This document shows positions 6,347 through 13,260 of a stretch of 13,260 bases of DNA, piece after piece (positions within the stretch are counted from its first letter, which is position 1; each line of letters starts with the position of its first letter). Source of the DNA: Solidesulfovibrio magneticus (GTDB lineage: Bacteria; Desulfobacterota; Desulfovibrionia; Desulfovibrionales; Desulfovibrionaceae); contig DLGG01000135.1 in assembly GCA_002482565.1 (NCBI GenBank), positions 1 to 13,260 on the forward strand, read 5' to 3'. Under the pieces are notes generated by a model. That model was not told the origin of the DNA. It did no database searches and saw only the letters and a program-made list of their open reading frames with translations. Made by a program: the position numbers and the translations under genes.

Positions 6347-7371
6347 GTCCGACGCCGCCGCTGTTTTCCATCATCATTCCGTTTAAGGCCCCCGGCCCCT
6401 ACATCGAAGAGAGCCTGCCCCATCTGCTGGCCCTGGCCGAGGCGGATTTCGAGGTCATCCTCGTGCCCGACGGCCCCATGGACGTGGCCGCCCTGACGGC
6501 CGATCCACGGGTGCGGGCCATTGCTTCGGGGCCGGTGTCGCCGGCCGTCAAGCGCGACCTCGGCGCGGCCGCCTCCCTGGGGCTCTACCTCGCGTTTATC
6601 GACGACGACGCCTATCCCGAACGCGGCTGGCTCTCCATCGCCCGGGCCGCCTTCGAGGACGATCCGACCCTGTCCGCCGTGGGCGGGCCGGCGGCCACGC
6701 CCCCGGATGACCCCTTCTGGGCCAGGGCCTCGGGCGCGGTCTTTTTAAGCCGCCTCACCGGCGTGCCCGAGCGCTACCGCCCGACCCCGCCCCGGCGGGA
6801 GGTGGACGACTGGCCCACGGTCAACCTCATCGTGCGGCGCGACGCCTTTTACGACGTGGGCGGCTTCGACACCGCCTGCTGGCCCGGCGAAGACACCAAG
6901 TTCTGTCTGGATCTGGTCCATAAAAAGGGCGGGCGCATCCTCTATCTGCCCGAACTCTTCGTATGGCACCACCGCCGGCCGGGCCTGGCCAAGCATTTGC
7001 GCCAGGTTGGCAACTACGGTCTGCACCGGGGCCATTTCGTGCGGGTGCATCCCGAAACTTCGCGCCGGCCGTGCTATTTCATCCCCTCGGCCTGGGTGCT
7101 CTTTTTGGTCCTGGCCTTGGGCTACGGCTTTTTTTACGTGGCCGACGGGAGCTCGCCCTGGCCGCTTCTGGGCTGCCTTTTAAGCCTGGGCTTTGCTGCC
7201 TACGGCTGTTTCCTGGCCGCCGTCTTTTTCGATCTCACGGTCCTTCGCCGCGAGCCGGCCCTTGTGGCCCTGGCCGCCTTGCCCTACGTGGCGCTCACCC
7301 ATGTCTGGTACGGCGTCCGTTTCCTCGTGGGCCTTTCCCGCAAAACGCTGACCAGCTCCCTTGGCAGGTGA
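6343..7371 (+). CDS. Family 2 glycosyltransferase with C-terminal membrane segments
   Basis: A 342-residue GT-A enzyme. GTG 6343 is chosen because it overlaps the previous stop (GTGA) and is followed at once by the fold's first strand, FSIIIPFKAPGPY (8-20). The frame is open upstream, but only as overlap with the previous gene. Motifs: VILVPDG (38-44), AAASLGLYLAFIDDDAYPERGW (the metal-binding IDDD at 86-89), DVGGFD (171-176), and PGEDTKFCLDL (181-191), where the ED pair probably supplies the catalytic base. Three hydrophobic stretches at about 248-266, 274-298 and 305-330 should anchor it in the membrane. It probably adds a sugar to a lipid-linked acceptor on the cytoplasmic side. The next gene begins one base after its stop. 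Donor and acceptor are unknown. Confidence 0.85.
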   Translation: MSPTPPLFSIIIPFKAPGPYIEESLPHLLALAEADFEVILVPDGPMDVAALTADPRVRAIASGPVSPAVKRDLGAAASLGLYLAFIDDDAYPERGWLSIARAAFEDDPTLSAVGGPAATPPDDPFWARASGAVFLSRLTGVPERYRPTPPRREVDDWPTVNLIVRRDAFYDVGGFDTACWPGEDTKFCLDLVHKKGGRILYLPELFVWHHRRPGLAKHLRQVGNYGLHRGHFVRVHPETSRRPCYFIPSAWVLFLVLALGYGFFYVADGSSPWPLLGCLLSLGFAAYGCFLAAVFFDLTVLRREPALVALAALPYVALTHVWYGVRFLVGLSRKTLTSSLGR

Positions 7372-7372
7372 T

Positions 7373-8848
7373 ATGAAAGTTTCCGTGGCCTATCCGCCGC
7401 TGTCCTCGGACAAAGGCACGCCGCTTCTGTCCCAGAACCGGCAATTCCAGTGGTTCACCAACCCCACCTACATCTACCCCATGGTGCCGGCCTATGCCGC
7501 CAGCCTCATGGCCTCGCGCGGGCATACCGTCACCTTTGACGACGGCATCGCCGACGAGATGACCTACGAGGCCTTCAAGCGCGATCTGGTGGCCAAGGCC
7601 CCGGATGTCATCGCCATGGAGACCAAGACCCCGGTGGTGACCCGGCACTGGAAGATCGTGGCCGACCTCAAGGCGGCCCTGCCCGGCGCGACCATCGTGC
7701 TCATGGGCGACCATGTCACCGCGCTTCCCCGGGAAACCATGGAAAACTGCCCGGTGGACTACGTCATCCGTGGCGGCGACTTCGATTTCATCCTGGCCGA
7801 CCTGGTCGATCATCTCGACGGCCGGCCCGTGGCCCTGCCGGCCGGGGTCTGGCGGCGCGAAAACGGCGAAATCGTCGATGGCGGCCTGGGAAACCTGACC
7901 CACAACCTCGACGAGCTGCCCTACATCGACCGCGAACTCATCAAGTGGAAGCGCTACGCCTTTAAAAACGGCAATTTCAAGTACACCCCCGGGGCCTACG
8001 TCATGGCCGGCCGCGACTGCTGGTGGGGGCGTTGCACCTTTTGCAGCTGGACGACCCTGTTCCCGGGCGCGACCTACCGCACCGTGTCCCCGGCCCGCCA
8101 TGTGGCCGAGATCGAGCGGCTGGTTGCCGAATACGGCATCCGCGAGATCTTCGACGACTCGGGCTGCTTCCCGCGCGGGGCCTGGCTGGAGGAGTTCTGC
8201 AACCTGCTCATCGCCAAGGGGCTGCACAAAAAAGTCGTCATGGGCTGCAACATGCGCGTGGGCGAGCTGACCCAGGCCCAGTGGAATCTGCTCAAAAAAG
8301 CCAATTTCCGCTTCATCCTCATCGGCCTGGAGTCCATGTCCCAGGATACGCTCAATCGTCTGAAAAAGGGCATCAAGGTCTCCCAGATCGAGGAGACCGT
8401 GCGCATGGCCAAAAAGGCCGGCCTTGAGCCCCACATCACCACCATGGTGGGCTATCCCTGGGAAACCCGCGAGGACGCCCGGCGCACCGTGGATTTCGCC
8501 AAGTCGCTTTTCTCGCGCGGCCTGCTCAACACCCTGCAGGCCACCATTGTCGTGCCCTATCCCGGCACGCCGCTTTTTGAGGAAGCCAAGGCCAACGGCT
8601 GGCTCACCACCGAGAACTGGGATGACTACGACATGCGCGATTCGGTCTGGAAAAGCCCGATCTCCTCAAGCGACGTGTTGCAATTCAAGGACGAGTTGTA
8701 TAAAGCCGCCCTCACCCCGGCGTTTATCATCCGCAAGATCCTGAGCATCCGGGATCTTGACGACATCAAGTTCCTGGCCCGGGCCGCTTCCAAGCTCGTC
8801 GGGCACCTGCTCAACAAAAGCCGCGCCAAATCCTGCGGCTGCAAATAG
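7373..8848 (+). CDS. B12-binding-type radical SAM enzyme with unusual cysteine spacing
   Basis: A 491-residue protein with an N-terminal Rossmann-like domain (about 1-150) of the cobalamin-binding kind, including MGDHVTALPRET (111-122), then a radical SAM domain. The cluster motif is CWWGRCTFC (Cys216, Cys221, Cys224), so the spacing is CX4CX2C rather than the usual CX3CX2C. Other radical SAM features are IFDDSG (259-264), LIGLESMSQDTLNRLKKG (316-333), TMVGYPWET (357-365) and VVPYPGTPLF (393-402). Relatives carry out C-methylation and other radical chemistry on sugars, lipids and peptides. ATG 7373 has GGCAGG (7363-7368) 4 bases upstream and lies one base after the previous stop; the TTG at 7361 is less likely. 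The C-terminus CGCK has two more cysteines. Lying among glycosyltransferases, it may modify a sugar or lipid carrier. Cobalamin dependence is not proven: I see no DxHxxG motif. Confidence 0.82.
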   Translation: MKVSVAYPPLSSDKGTPLLSQNRQFQWFTNPTYIYPMVPAYAASLMASRGHTVTFDDGIADEMTYEAFKRDLVAKAPDVIAMETKTPVVTRHWKIVADLKAALPGATIVLMGDHVTALPRETMENCPVDYVIRGGDFDFILADLVDHLDGRPVALPAGVWRRENGEIVDGGLGNLTHNLDELPYIDRELIKWKRYAFKNGNFKYTPGAYVMAGRDCWWGRCTFCSWTTLFPGATYRTVSPARHVAEIERLVAEYGIREIFDDSGCFPRGAWLEEFCNLLIAKGLHKKVVMGCNMRVGELTQAQWNLLKKANFRFILIGLESMSQDTLNRLKKGIKVSQIEETVRMAKKAGLEPHITTMVGYPWETREDARRTVDFAKSLFSRGLLNTLQATIVVPYPGTPLFEEAKANGWLTTENWDDYDMRDSVWKSPISSSDVLQFKDELYKAALTPAFIIRKILSIRDLDDIKFLARAASKLVGHLLNKSRAKSCGCK

Positions 8849-8903
8849 GCAGCGCCGACCCTTTACCCGCCATGCAAAAGACGCGCATACGCTTTACCGA
8901 CCA

Positions 8904-8930
8904 CGGCCGCCCGGCCGCCGGCTGCGGCCG
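8904..8930 (+). other. GC hairpin in the spacer before the third glycosyltransferase
   Basis: CGGCCGC (8904-8910) pairs perfectly with GCGGCCG (8924-8930) around a 13-base loop, ending 4 bases before the GGAG (8935-8938) of the next gene. It has no T-tract, so it is not a terminator. It may influence ribosome access or mark an RNA cut site in the 97-base gap, but GC-rich DNA makes such stems common. Confidence 0.35.
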
Positions 8931-8945
8931 GCCCGGAGCAGCGGC

Positions 8946-9881
8946 ATGATCCGCGTCTCCGTGGTGGTCACCACCCGAAACGAGGCAGCCAACATCGGCA
9001 ATTGCCTGGCTTCGGTGGTCGGTCAGGACTTCCCCCGGGAAGCCCTGGAAATCATCGTTGTGGACAACGCCTCCACGGACAGCACCAAGGCTGTTGCCCG
9101 GCGCTTCACCGACCTGGTTTTCGACAAGGGGCCGGAACGCTCGGCCCAGCGCAACTACGGCATGCTCGACGTGGCCTGCGGCCAGTACGTCATGTTCCTT
9201 GACGCGGACATGATCTTGTCGCGCACCGTGGTGCGGCGTTGCGTGGAACTCCTGGACGCTTGCCCTCATGTGGCCCTGCATGTGCCCGAGATCGTGCTCG
9301 GCACGGGCTTTTTTCCGTCGGTGCGGCGTTTCGAGCGCAGCTTCTACGACGGCACGGTCATCGACGGCGCGCGCTTCATGCGCCGCCAGGCCTTTGCCGC
9401 CGTGGGCGGGTTCGACACGTCCCTGACCGGTCCCGAGGACTGGGACCTGGACAAGAAACTCAAAGGCATCGGGACCATCGGCCTCCTGTCGCGCTACGAT
9501 TTCGACGCGGTGGACGCCTATGTTGCCGGGTTGCCCGCCGCGGGCATTCCCGATGCGCTCGTGGGCTTCGAAGCGAAAAGCGGACAGGACGTGCCGCTGC
9601 TGTTTCACAACGAAGCCGCCTTTCACCTCGGCCGCTACCTGAAGAAAAAGACGTATTACACAGGCAGCGCCGAAGCCTACATCGCCAAATGGACCCGGCA
9701 GGACCCGGACATCGCCCGCCAGTACGGGGCGTTCTACCGGTTCGTTGGCGTATTCGTCGAACAAGGCCGCTACCGCCGGCTCCTGGCCCATCCGGTCAAG
9801 GCCTGCGGCATGTATTTCCTGCGTTTCCTCGTGGGCGCCCTGTTTTTGGCCAGAAGATCACGCCAGGCCCCAAGCGCGTAA
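8946..9881 (+). CDS. Family 2 glycosyltransferase
   Basis: A 311-residue GT-A glycosyltransferase. ATG 8946 follows GGAG (8935-8938) at 7 bases. Motifs in order: VSVVVTTRNEAANI (4-17), IIVVDNASTDST (36-47), GPERSAQRNYG (62-72), the metal-binding MFLDADM (83-89), GGFDTSLTGPEDWDL (154-168, with the ED pair expected at the active site), and a Phe-His-Asn-Glu element (220-223). One hydrophobic segment near the C-terminus (about 286-302) may attach it to the membrane. It differs from the two upstream glycosyltransferases in having a single such segment and probably acts on the same glycan at another step. Donor sugar and acceptor are unknown. The next gene starts 45 bases downstream with no terminator between, so the two are probably co-transcribed. 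Confidence 0.86.
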   Translation: MIRVSVVVTTRNEAANIGNCLASVVGQDFPREALEIIVVDNASTDSTKAVARRFTDLVFDKGPERSAQRNYGMLDVACGQYVMFLDADMILSRTVVRRCVELLDACPHVALHVPEIVLGTGFFPSVRRFERSFYDGTVIDGARFMRRQAFAAVGGFDTSLTGPEDWDLDKKLKGIGTIGLLSRYDFDAVDAYVAGLPAAGIPDALVGFEAKSGQDVPLLFHNEAAFHLGRYLKKKTYYTGSAEAYIAKWTRQDPDIARQYGAFYRFVGVFVEQGRYRRLLAHPVKACGMYFLRFLVGALFLARRSRQAPSA

Positions 9882-9926
9882 GCCGCCCCCGAAACTCGCA
9901 CCCAATCGCCAACAGGAGAGATCCCC

Positions 9927-10994
<1,068 letters not shown>

Positions 10995-10997
10995 AAC

Positions 10998-11037
10998 GAA
11001 GATGCCTCCGGCGGCCGGGGGGCATGATGCCCCCCGG
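10998..11037 (+). repeat. Dispersed intergenic element with an 11-bp palindromic hairpin
   Basis: This begins four bases after the epimerase stop. GAAGATGCCTCCGGCGGC (10998-11015) recurs at 13239-13256, also just behind a gene. It runs into CCGGGGGGCAT (11015-11025) and its exact reverse complement ATGCCCCCCGG (11027-11037) with one base between. In an RNA the practical stem is about 9 bp with a 5-base loop. I recall similar elements behind genes in Desulfovibrio-type genomes. It may act as a terminator or RNA-end stabiliser, although no T-tract follows. Confidence 0.7.
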
Positions 11038-11047
11038 ACCCCCTCGT

Positions 11048-11088
11048 ATAAGCGGGGTTGCGGCCGAAGCGGCCGCAACCCCGCTTAT
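11048..11088. terminator. Perfect 19-bp inverted repeat with 3-base loop
   Basis: The left arm 11048-11066 (starting ATAAGCGGGG) and the right arm 11070-11088 (ending CCCCGCTTAT) are exact reverse complements around AAG. It is the longest perfect hairpin in the window. Only a scattered T-run (GTTGATTTCC) follows, so it is not a textbook intrinsic terminator, but a stem this strong can stop RNA polymerase or block 3' exonucleases. It separates the 9927 gene from the next epimerase gene. Confidence 0.65.
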
Positions 11089-11160
11089 CAGTTGATTTCC
11101 CGTTGAGGTTCGACGTATCCACCAGTGAGATTTTTGGGAGATGAGCGCGGGGACCCGAGC

Positions 11161-11196
11161 CAGGGTTTTCCCTGTTGCTGCGGGCCGCTTGGCCCG
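11161..11196 (+). promoter_or_regulatory. Two small tandem hairpins in the leader of the second epimerase gene
   Basis: CAGGG-TTTT-CCCTG (11161-11174) and CGGGCC-GCTT-GGCCCG (11181-11196) are both perfect, with 4-base loops. They lie between the large inverted repeat and the AAGGAG (11229-11234) of the next gene. They may be part of a structured 5' leader. I see no clear promoter box nearby, and no known riboswitch pattern. Confidence 0.35.
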
Positions 11197-11239
11197 GGGT
11201 TTCCTCCCCCCGATTCTCCTCTCTCCACAAGGAGTTGCT

Positions 11240-12307
11240 ATGCAGACCATGTTGGTGACCGGCGGCGCCGGATTCGTGGGCAGCAATCTGGCCGTGGCCT
11301 TCAAGCGCAAATACCCCGAGCGCACGGTCATCGTGCTGGATAACCTCAAGCGGCGCGGCTCGGAATTCAACGTGCCCCGGCTCGTGGCCGAGGGCATCCG
11401 GTTCGTCCACGGCGACATCCGCAATCCCGAGGACCTGGAGTTCGACGACAAGATCGACGTGCTGCTGGAATGCTCGGCCGAACCGTCGGTTTTGGCCGGC
11501 TTTGGCGGCTCGCCCAAATATCTCATCAACACCAACCTGACCGGCACCATCAACTGCCTGGAAGTGGCCCGCAAAAACGCCGCCGACGTGGTGTTTCTCT
11601 CCACCAGCCGGGTCTATCCCTACGATCCCATCAACGCCATCGGCCTGCGCGAGGAGGAATCGCGTTTCGTGTGGCAGGCCGGGGACGGGCCGCGCGGCTG
11701 GAGCGAGGCCGGCGTGGACATCGATTTTGATTTGAACGGCCCCAAGTCCATGTACGGCGCGACCAAGCTGTGTTCGGAATTCGTGCTGCGCGAATACGAG
11801 GCCATGTACGGCGTGCGCAGCGTCATCAACCGCTGCGGCGTCATCGCCGGCCCCTGGCAGTTCGGCAAGGTGGACCAGGGCGTGTTCTCGCTGTGGGTCC
11901 AGGCGCATTATTTCAAGCGCAAGCTCTCCTACATCGGCTTTGGCGGCCTGGGCAAACAGGTGCGCGATCTGCTCCACATCGACGATCTGTTCGATCTGCT
12001 CGATTTGCAGTTGGCCGACCTTGAGAAAGCCAAGGGCAAGGTGTACAATGTCGGCGGCGGCAGGGAGACAAGCCTGTCGCTTCTGGAGACCACCCGTCTT
12101 TGCGAGAAGTTGACCGGCAACGCCATCGAGATACGGCGCGATCCGGTCAATCGGCCGGCCGATCTGGCCATCTACATCGGCGACAACCGCCGGGTGACGG
12201 CCGACTATGGGTGGAAACCCAAGCGAAGCGCGGAAACGGTCCTGACGGACCTCTTTGACTGGGTCCGCGACAACGAAGCGAGCCTGCGCACGCTCTCCAG
12301 CCTCTAG
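11240..12307 (+). CDS. NAD-dependent epimerase, CDP-tyvelose/CDP-paratose 2-epimerase family
   Basis: A 355-residue extended SDR enzyme. ATG 11240 is chosen for the strong AAGGAG (11229-11234) 5 bases before it and because the product starts directly with the NAD-binding strand MQTMLVTGGAGFVGSNL (1-17); the frame is open upstream only through the structured leader. Motifs: VLDNLKRRGSE (32-42), SAEPSVLAGF (79-88), the serine region STSRVYPYDP (121-130), LNGPKSMYGATK with Tyr172 and Lys176 as a complete catalytic pair, CGVIAGPWQFGK and VRDLLHIDDL. The pattern fits 2-epimerases that act on CDP-linked 3,6-dideoxysugars, but no CDP-dideoxysugar genes are present here, so the true substrate may be another nucleotide sugar. 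It follows a related enzyme lacking the catalytic Tyr; the two may act in sequence or together. Family firm, substrate uncertain. Confidence 0.87.
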   Translation: MQTMLVTGGAGFVGSNLAVAFKRKYPERTVIVLDNLKRRGSEFNVPRLVAEGIRFVHGDIRNPEDLEFDDKIDVLLECSAEPSVLAGFGGSPKYLINTNLTGTINCLEVARKNAADVVFLSTSRVYPYDPINAIGLREEESRFVWQAGDGPRGWSEAGVDIDFDLNGPKSMYGATKLCSEFVLREYEAMYGVRSVINRCGVIAGPWQFGKVDQGVFSLWVQAHYFKRKLSYIGFGGLGKQVRDLLHIDDLFDLLDLQLADLEKAKGKVYNVGGGRETSLSLLETTRLCEKLTGNAIEIRRDPVNRPADLAIYIGDNRRVTADYGWKPKRSAETVLTDLFDWVRDNEASLRTLSSL

Positions 12308-12367
12308 GCGTTTCCCGCAGCCAGGAACGCCTCCAGGCCCGAGGCGCAGGTCGCCCCCACGGAGGCG
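12306..12367 (+). promoter_or_regulatory. Leader of the TPR gene with two exclusive RNA pairings
   Basis: AGGCGTTTCC (12306-12315) can pair with GGAACGCCT (12324-12332), giving 9 bp with one bulged T. Alternatively CGCCTCC (12328-12334) pairs perfectly with GGAGGCG (12361-12367), which contains the ribosome binding site of the TPR gene. The two share bases 12328-12332 and cannot form together, so one state would hide the ribosome site and the other free it. Chance pairing in GC-rich DNA is possible. Confidence 0.3.
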
Positions 12368-12372
12368 GACAC

Positions 12373-13218
12373 ATGGCGCAACGCAAGGTCGACCACAACC
12401 GGATGCTGGCCGATGCCCGCACCATCCGGGAGAACATCAGCCGCGCCCGGGGGTATCTGCGGCGCGACGACTTCTACCGCTGCATCGAGGCGGCCAACGA
12501 CGCGCTGGTGCTCAAATCCACCAGCTCGGCCCTGGGCATGGGCCGGTCCGAGGTCGATCTGCTGTTTGTCGAAATGTGCGACGATTTCAGCCGCCACCCG
12601 CGCGTGATCGCTTTCCTGGAAAGCATCGGCGTGTGTGGCGGCCCGTTTTTGCGCTACAAATCCGGCGACGAGACGCTGCTCATTAAAAAACTCACCGCTT
12701 TTCGCATCAAGATGGAAGAGCTGGAGGAGCATGCCGCCGCCAAGGAAGAAAAGCGCCGCAACGCCCAGCGTGAGGAATGGCTGGCCCTGGGCCGGGAGTG
12801 CCTGGACCAGAAGAGCTTTCCCAAGGGCAAGGTCTACCTGCGCCGGCTGGTGGAAAATTACGGCGACGAGCCGGGCATGATCCGCGAGGTCGGCAAGCTT
12901 TTCGCCGACGCCGGACTTTTGCCCGAGGCCTCGGAAATGTTCATGCTGGCCATCGAGCGCTGCCCGTCCGACCAGCAGGCCTGGCGCATGGCCATCGACG
13001 CCTGGGACGCCCTGGGCGAATTCAAACAGGCCGAAGCCCTCTACCTTGATGCCGTCAAGACCTTCGGCGGCCACCCTATGACCTTCCTCAACATCGCCAA
13101 GTTCTACCTGAAATGGCACAAGAAAGACGACGCCTACGACTATGCCCAACGGGCGCTGGACCTGGACGCCAGTCTGGTGGAAGCGAAAAAGATCCAGGAG
13201 GCGATTGAGAATCGTTGA
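12373..13218 (+). CDS. TPR-like helical repeat protein
   Basis: A 281-residue protein built mostly of helices. ATG 12373 follows GGAGG (12361-12365) at 7 bases. The first half (about 1-110) has ARGYLRRDDFYRCIEAANDAL, a TPR-like helical pair, then a conserved-looking region; a charged, probably coiled helix follows at about 110-140 (rich in Lys, Glu, Ala). The second half (about 136-275) contains TPR-type units: CLDQKSFPKGKVYLRRLVE, LFADAGLLPEASEMFMLAIE, AWDALGEFKQAEALYLDAVK and KKDDAYDYAQRALDLDAS, with the usual Gly/Ala and Tyr/Ala packing positions. There is no signal peptide or membrane segment, so it is probably cytoplasmic. TPR domains mediate protein contacts; the partner is unknown. Its place 65 bases after the epimerase gene suggests co-transcription, but a link to glycan synthesis is only suggested by position. 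Confidence 0.8.
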   Translation: MAQRKVDHNRMLADARTIRENISRARGYLRRDDFYRCIEAANDALVLKSTSSALGMGRSEVDLLFVEMCDDFSRHPRVIAFLESIGVCGGPFLRYKSGDETLLIKKLTAFRIKMEELEEHAAAKEEKRRNAQREEWLALGRECLDQKSFPKGKVYLRRLVENYGDEPGMIREVGKLFADAGLLPEASEMFMLAIERCPSDQQAWRMAIDAWDALGEFKQAEALYLDAVKTFGGHPMTFLNIAKFYLKWHKKDDAYDYAQRALDLDASLVEAKKIQEAIENR

Positions 13219-13238
13219 GGGAGAGCGGGGAGAAGACG

Positions 13239-13260
13239 GAAGATGCCTCCGGCGGCTGGG
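13239..13260 (+). repeat. Second copy of the dispersed intergenic element, cut by window end
   Basis: Bases 13239-13260 match 10998-11019 with a single difference (T for C at 13257). As with the first copy, it begins shortly after a stop codon (21 bases after the TPR gene). The hairpin half would lie beyond the window. Confidence 0.7.

Noticed and set aside
11141..11239. Upstream start for the second epimerase gene
   Set aside because: The extra 33 residues come from a hairpin-rich leader. AAGGAG sits exactly before ATG 11240, and the NAD-binding fold begins there.
12304..13149. Minus-strand frame of 281 codons opposite the TPR gene
   Set aside because: Shadow frame with no recognisable domain; the + strand product shows TPR-like repeats and a good ribosome site.

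Overview
The window is GC-rich bacterial DNA. Every gene I can support lies on the + strand. Codon use, protein style and a dispersed intergenic element beginning GATGCCTCCGGCGGC suggest a deltaproteobacterial sulfate reducer of the Desulfovibrionaceae (Desulfovibrio/Solidesulfovibrio type). That placement is inference from general resemblance; no rRNA or other taxonomic marker is present.

Layout. (1) Bases 1-1176 are the 3' end of a gene for a protein with many LysM modules. (2) Bases 1177-2400 form an AT-richer island holding one gene, a TylF/MycF-type O-methyltransferase, flanked by spacers. (3) Bases 2401-3152 carry two small genes whose products look like distant paralogs of each other and whose family I do not recognise; a strong RNA hairpin lies between them. 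(4) Bases 3153-3447 are non-coding and highly structured, with a terminator-like hairpin plus T-tract and a second hairpin just before prmA. (5) Bases 3448-10994 are a tightly packed run: prmA (ribosomal protein L11 methyltransferase), a UDP-glucuronate decarboxylase (UDP-xylose synthase), an ArnC/GtrB-like polyprenyl-phosphate glycosyltransferase, a membrane-anchored family 2 glycosyltransferase, a B12-type radical SAM enzyme, another family 2 glycosyltransferase and an SDR-family sugar epimerase. (6) After two strong hairpins (10998-11088) come a second SDR epimerase of the CDP-tyvelose-epimerase type (11240-12307) and a TPR-like protein (12373-13218). The window ends inside a second copy of the dispersed element.

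How the genes may work together. Apart from prmA, which looks like a housekeeping neighbour, genes 4391-12307 read as a surface-glycan or glycolipid pathway. One enzyme makes UDP-xylose, one probably loads a sugar onto a polyprenyl phosphate, two more glycosyltransferases extend or decorate, two extended-SDR enzymes remodel nucleotide sugars, and a radical SAM enzyme may carry out C-methylation or another difficult carbon chemistry. No polymerase, flippase or ligase is visible, so the locus probably continues outside the window or works with genes elsewhere.

Most unusual points: a radical SAM cysteine motif spaced CX4CX2C rather than CX3CX2C; an SDR epimerase with Phe in place of the catalytic Tyr; two unrecognised small paralogs; a possible structured RNA ahead of prmA; and two mutually exclusive RNA pairings over the ribosome binding site of the TPR gene.
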